Shown piece after piece: positions 5,152 through 5,826 of a stretch of 5,826 nt of DNA. A model generated the notes under the pieces. That model worked only from the letters and a program-made list of their open reading frames with translations. It did not search any database and was not told the DNA's origin. Each line of letters opens with the position of its first letter. The first letter of the stretch is position 1. Made by a program: the position numbers and the translations under genes. This DNA comes from an uncultured Trueperaceae bacterium (GTDB lineage: Bacteria > Deinococcota > Deinococci > Deinococcales > Trueperaceae), in assembly GCA_937911855.1 (NCBI GenBank), contig CALDPK010000043.1:1-5826 (forward strand), in the 5' to 3' direction.

Positions 5152-5643
5152 ATGCAGCTGCACTCGCAAGGCAAGACCGGCACCGAACGGATCGTCGAAC
5201 GCAACCGGAACCTCCTGCGGGCCCGCGACGAGATGGACCGCCGCTACGCCCTGCCACTGGACGTTCCGGCACTCGCGGCCGTCGCCGGAGTGTCGGCGGC
5301 TCATTTCAGCCGCACGTTCCGCGAGGTGTTCGGCGAGACCCCGCACCGTTACCTGCAGCGCCGCCGCGTCGAACGCGCCATGCACCTGCTGCGCGCCACG
5401 GAGACGAGCGTCACGGACGTCTGCTTCGATGTCGGCTTCGGCAGCCTGGGCACATTCAGTCGGACTTTCAAGGAGATCGTGGGCGTGTCACCTTCGGACT
5501 ACCGGCTTGCAGCACTCGCGAGCCCGATCAGTGCACCGACCTGCTTCACCATGGCCTGGACCCGGCCGAGCAGTTTTGGAGAAGCGGAGCCCGCAGGCAG
5601 CACCGTAACCTCTGGGAGCAGGCGAAAGGAGCCGCAGAAATGA
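5152..5643 (+). CDS. Stand-alone AraC/XylS-type DNA-binding regulator
   Basis: This cytoplasmic regulator of 163 residues carries both AraC helix-turn-helix units and almost nothing else. The first spans about residues 36-60 (LDVPALAAVAGVSAAHFSRTFREVFG). The connecting helix is PHRYLQRRRVERAMHLLRAT (64-83). The second is TSVTDVCFDVGFGSLGTFSRTFKEIVG (85-111), ending in the diagnostic GVSPSDYR (111-118). There is no N-terminal sugar-binding or dimerisation domain, unlike AraC itself, so how it senses a signal is unknown. The tail (PTCFTMAWTRPSSFGEA, about 129-145) resembles tails of short AraC proteins paired with glyoxalase-type genes. ATG 5152 is the first plausible start near the domain; the 52 upstream codons overlap the DUF393 gene in another frame. 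Its stop overlaps the next start as ATGA (5640-5643), implying coupled translation and a shared role with the VOC protein. Confidence 0.93.
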   Translation: MQLHSQGKTGTERIVERNRNLLRARDEMDRRYALPLDVPALAAVAGVSAAHFSRTFREVFGETPHRYLQRRRVERAMHLLRATETSVTDVCFDVGFGSLGTFSRTFKEIVGVSPSDYRLAALASPISAPTCFTMAWTRPSSFGEAEPAGSTVTSGSRRKEPQK

Positions 5644-5826
5644 TCAAGTCAATCAAGATCTCCAGCATCTACGTTTTCGACCAGGATGAGGCACTCGAGT
5701 TCTACGTCGGCAAGCTCGGACTCGAGGTATCTGCCGACATGAATTTCGGACCCATGCGCTGGCTGACAGTCCGGGCCCCAGGTGATGCCAGCCGCGACAT
5801 TCTGCTCGAGAAGGTCGCCCCTCCAT
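5640..5826 (+). CDS. VOC-superfamily (glyoxalase/bleomycin-resistance-like) protein, N-terminal part
   Basis: Only the first 62 residues are inside the window, and the gene runs off the right edge. The visible part is the first beta-alpha-beta-beta-beta module of the vicinal oxygen chelate fold: strand KISSIYVFD (4-14), helix DEALEFYVGKLGLEV (16-30), then strands around RWLTVRAPG (40-48) and DILLEKVAPP (53-62). Members typically reach about 120-140 residues. VOC proteins include metal-dependent isomerases, dioxygenases and drug-binding proteins. The first metal-binding histidine usual for enzymes of the fold is not obvious in the opening strand, so catalysis cannot be assumed. AAAGGAG at 5625-5631 is a strong ribosome site eight bases before ATG 5640. 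The start overlaps the AraC stop by four bases, so it is co-transcribed and probably regulated with or by that protein. Confidence 0.88.
   Translation, partial: MIKSIKISSIYVFDQDEALEFYVGKLGLEVSADMNFGPMRWLTVRAPGDASRDILLEKVAPP

Noticed and set aside
1..5826. tRNA, rRNA, CRISPR arrays, insertion sequences, attachment sites
   Set aside because: Reading the window I found no cloverleaf-like sequence, no regularly spaced direct repeats, no transposase fragments and no terminal inverted repeats.

Overview
The window is GC-rich bacterial DNA with tightly packed genes. It holds eight protein-coding features, no RNA genes, no recognisable insertion sequence and no CRISPR array. A lipobox-bearing secreted glycosidase and a periplasmic-type binding protein with a type I signal peptide point to a cell with an envelope-anchored, secreted nutrient-use repertoire. 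The protein families fit a Gram-negative (proteobacterium-like) or another diderm lineage, but nothing here fixes the taxon.

Left part (1-2508): a minus-strand extracytoplasmic solute-binding protein of the SBP_bac_5 (peptide/nickel/oligosaccharide) type starts at 1204 and runs off the left edge. It lies divergent to a plus-strand GntR-family regulator (1507-2508). The roughly 300-base gap between them carries a 25-bp almost perfect inverted repeat, a good candidate operator, and a shorter 6-bp dyad. The most striking point is at the left edge. After about residue 366 the binding protein stops looking like its family and continues in frame as the DNA-binding helix-turn-helix of a SorC/DeoR-type sugar-responsive regulator. 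This is either a real deletion fusion or an assembly chimera.

Middle part (2510-4689): three minus-strand genes read leftwards. They are a DUF1905-domain protein (4689-4396), a six-helix membrane protein of unknown function (4367-3681) and a GH5-family endoglucanase-like lipoprotein (3607-2510). The gaps are 28 and 73 bases, so a transcription unit is plausible. The GH5 gene ends one base from the stop of the convergent GntR gene, leaving no room for a separate terminator.

Right part (4779-5826): three plus-strand genes diverge from the DUF1905 gene. They encode a DUF393 (DCC-type) CxxC thiol-disulfide protein, a stand-alone AraC-type DNA-binding protein with no sensor domain, and a VOC/glyoxalase-superfamily protein cut by the right edge. 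The AraC and VOC genes overlap by ATGA and look translationally coupled.

Most of the window is ordinary accessory metabolism plus small stand-alone regulators. I see no clear novel multi-gene system. The items worth following up are the binding-protein/SorC junction, the GntR regulator with an atypical effector domain next to its probable operator, and the small AraC-VOC module.
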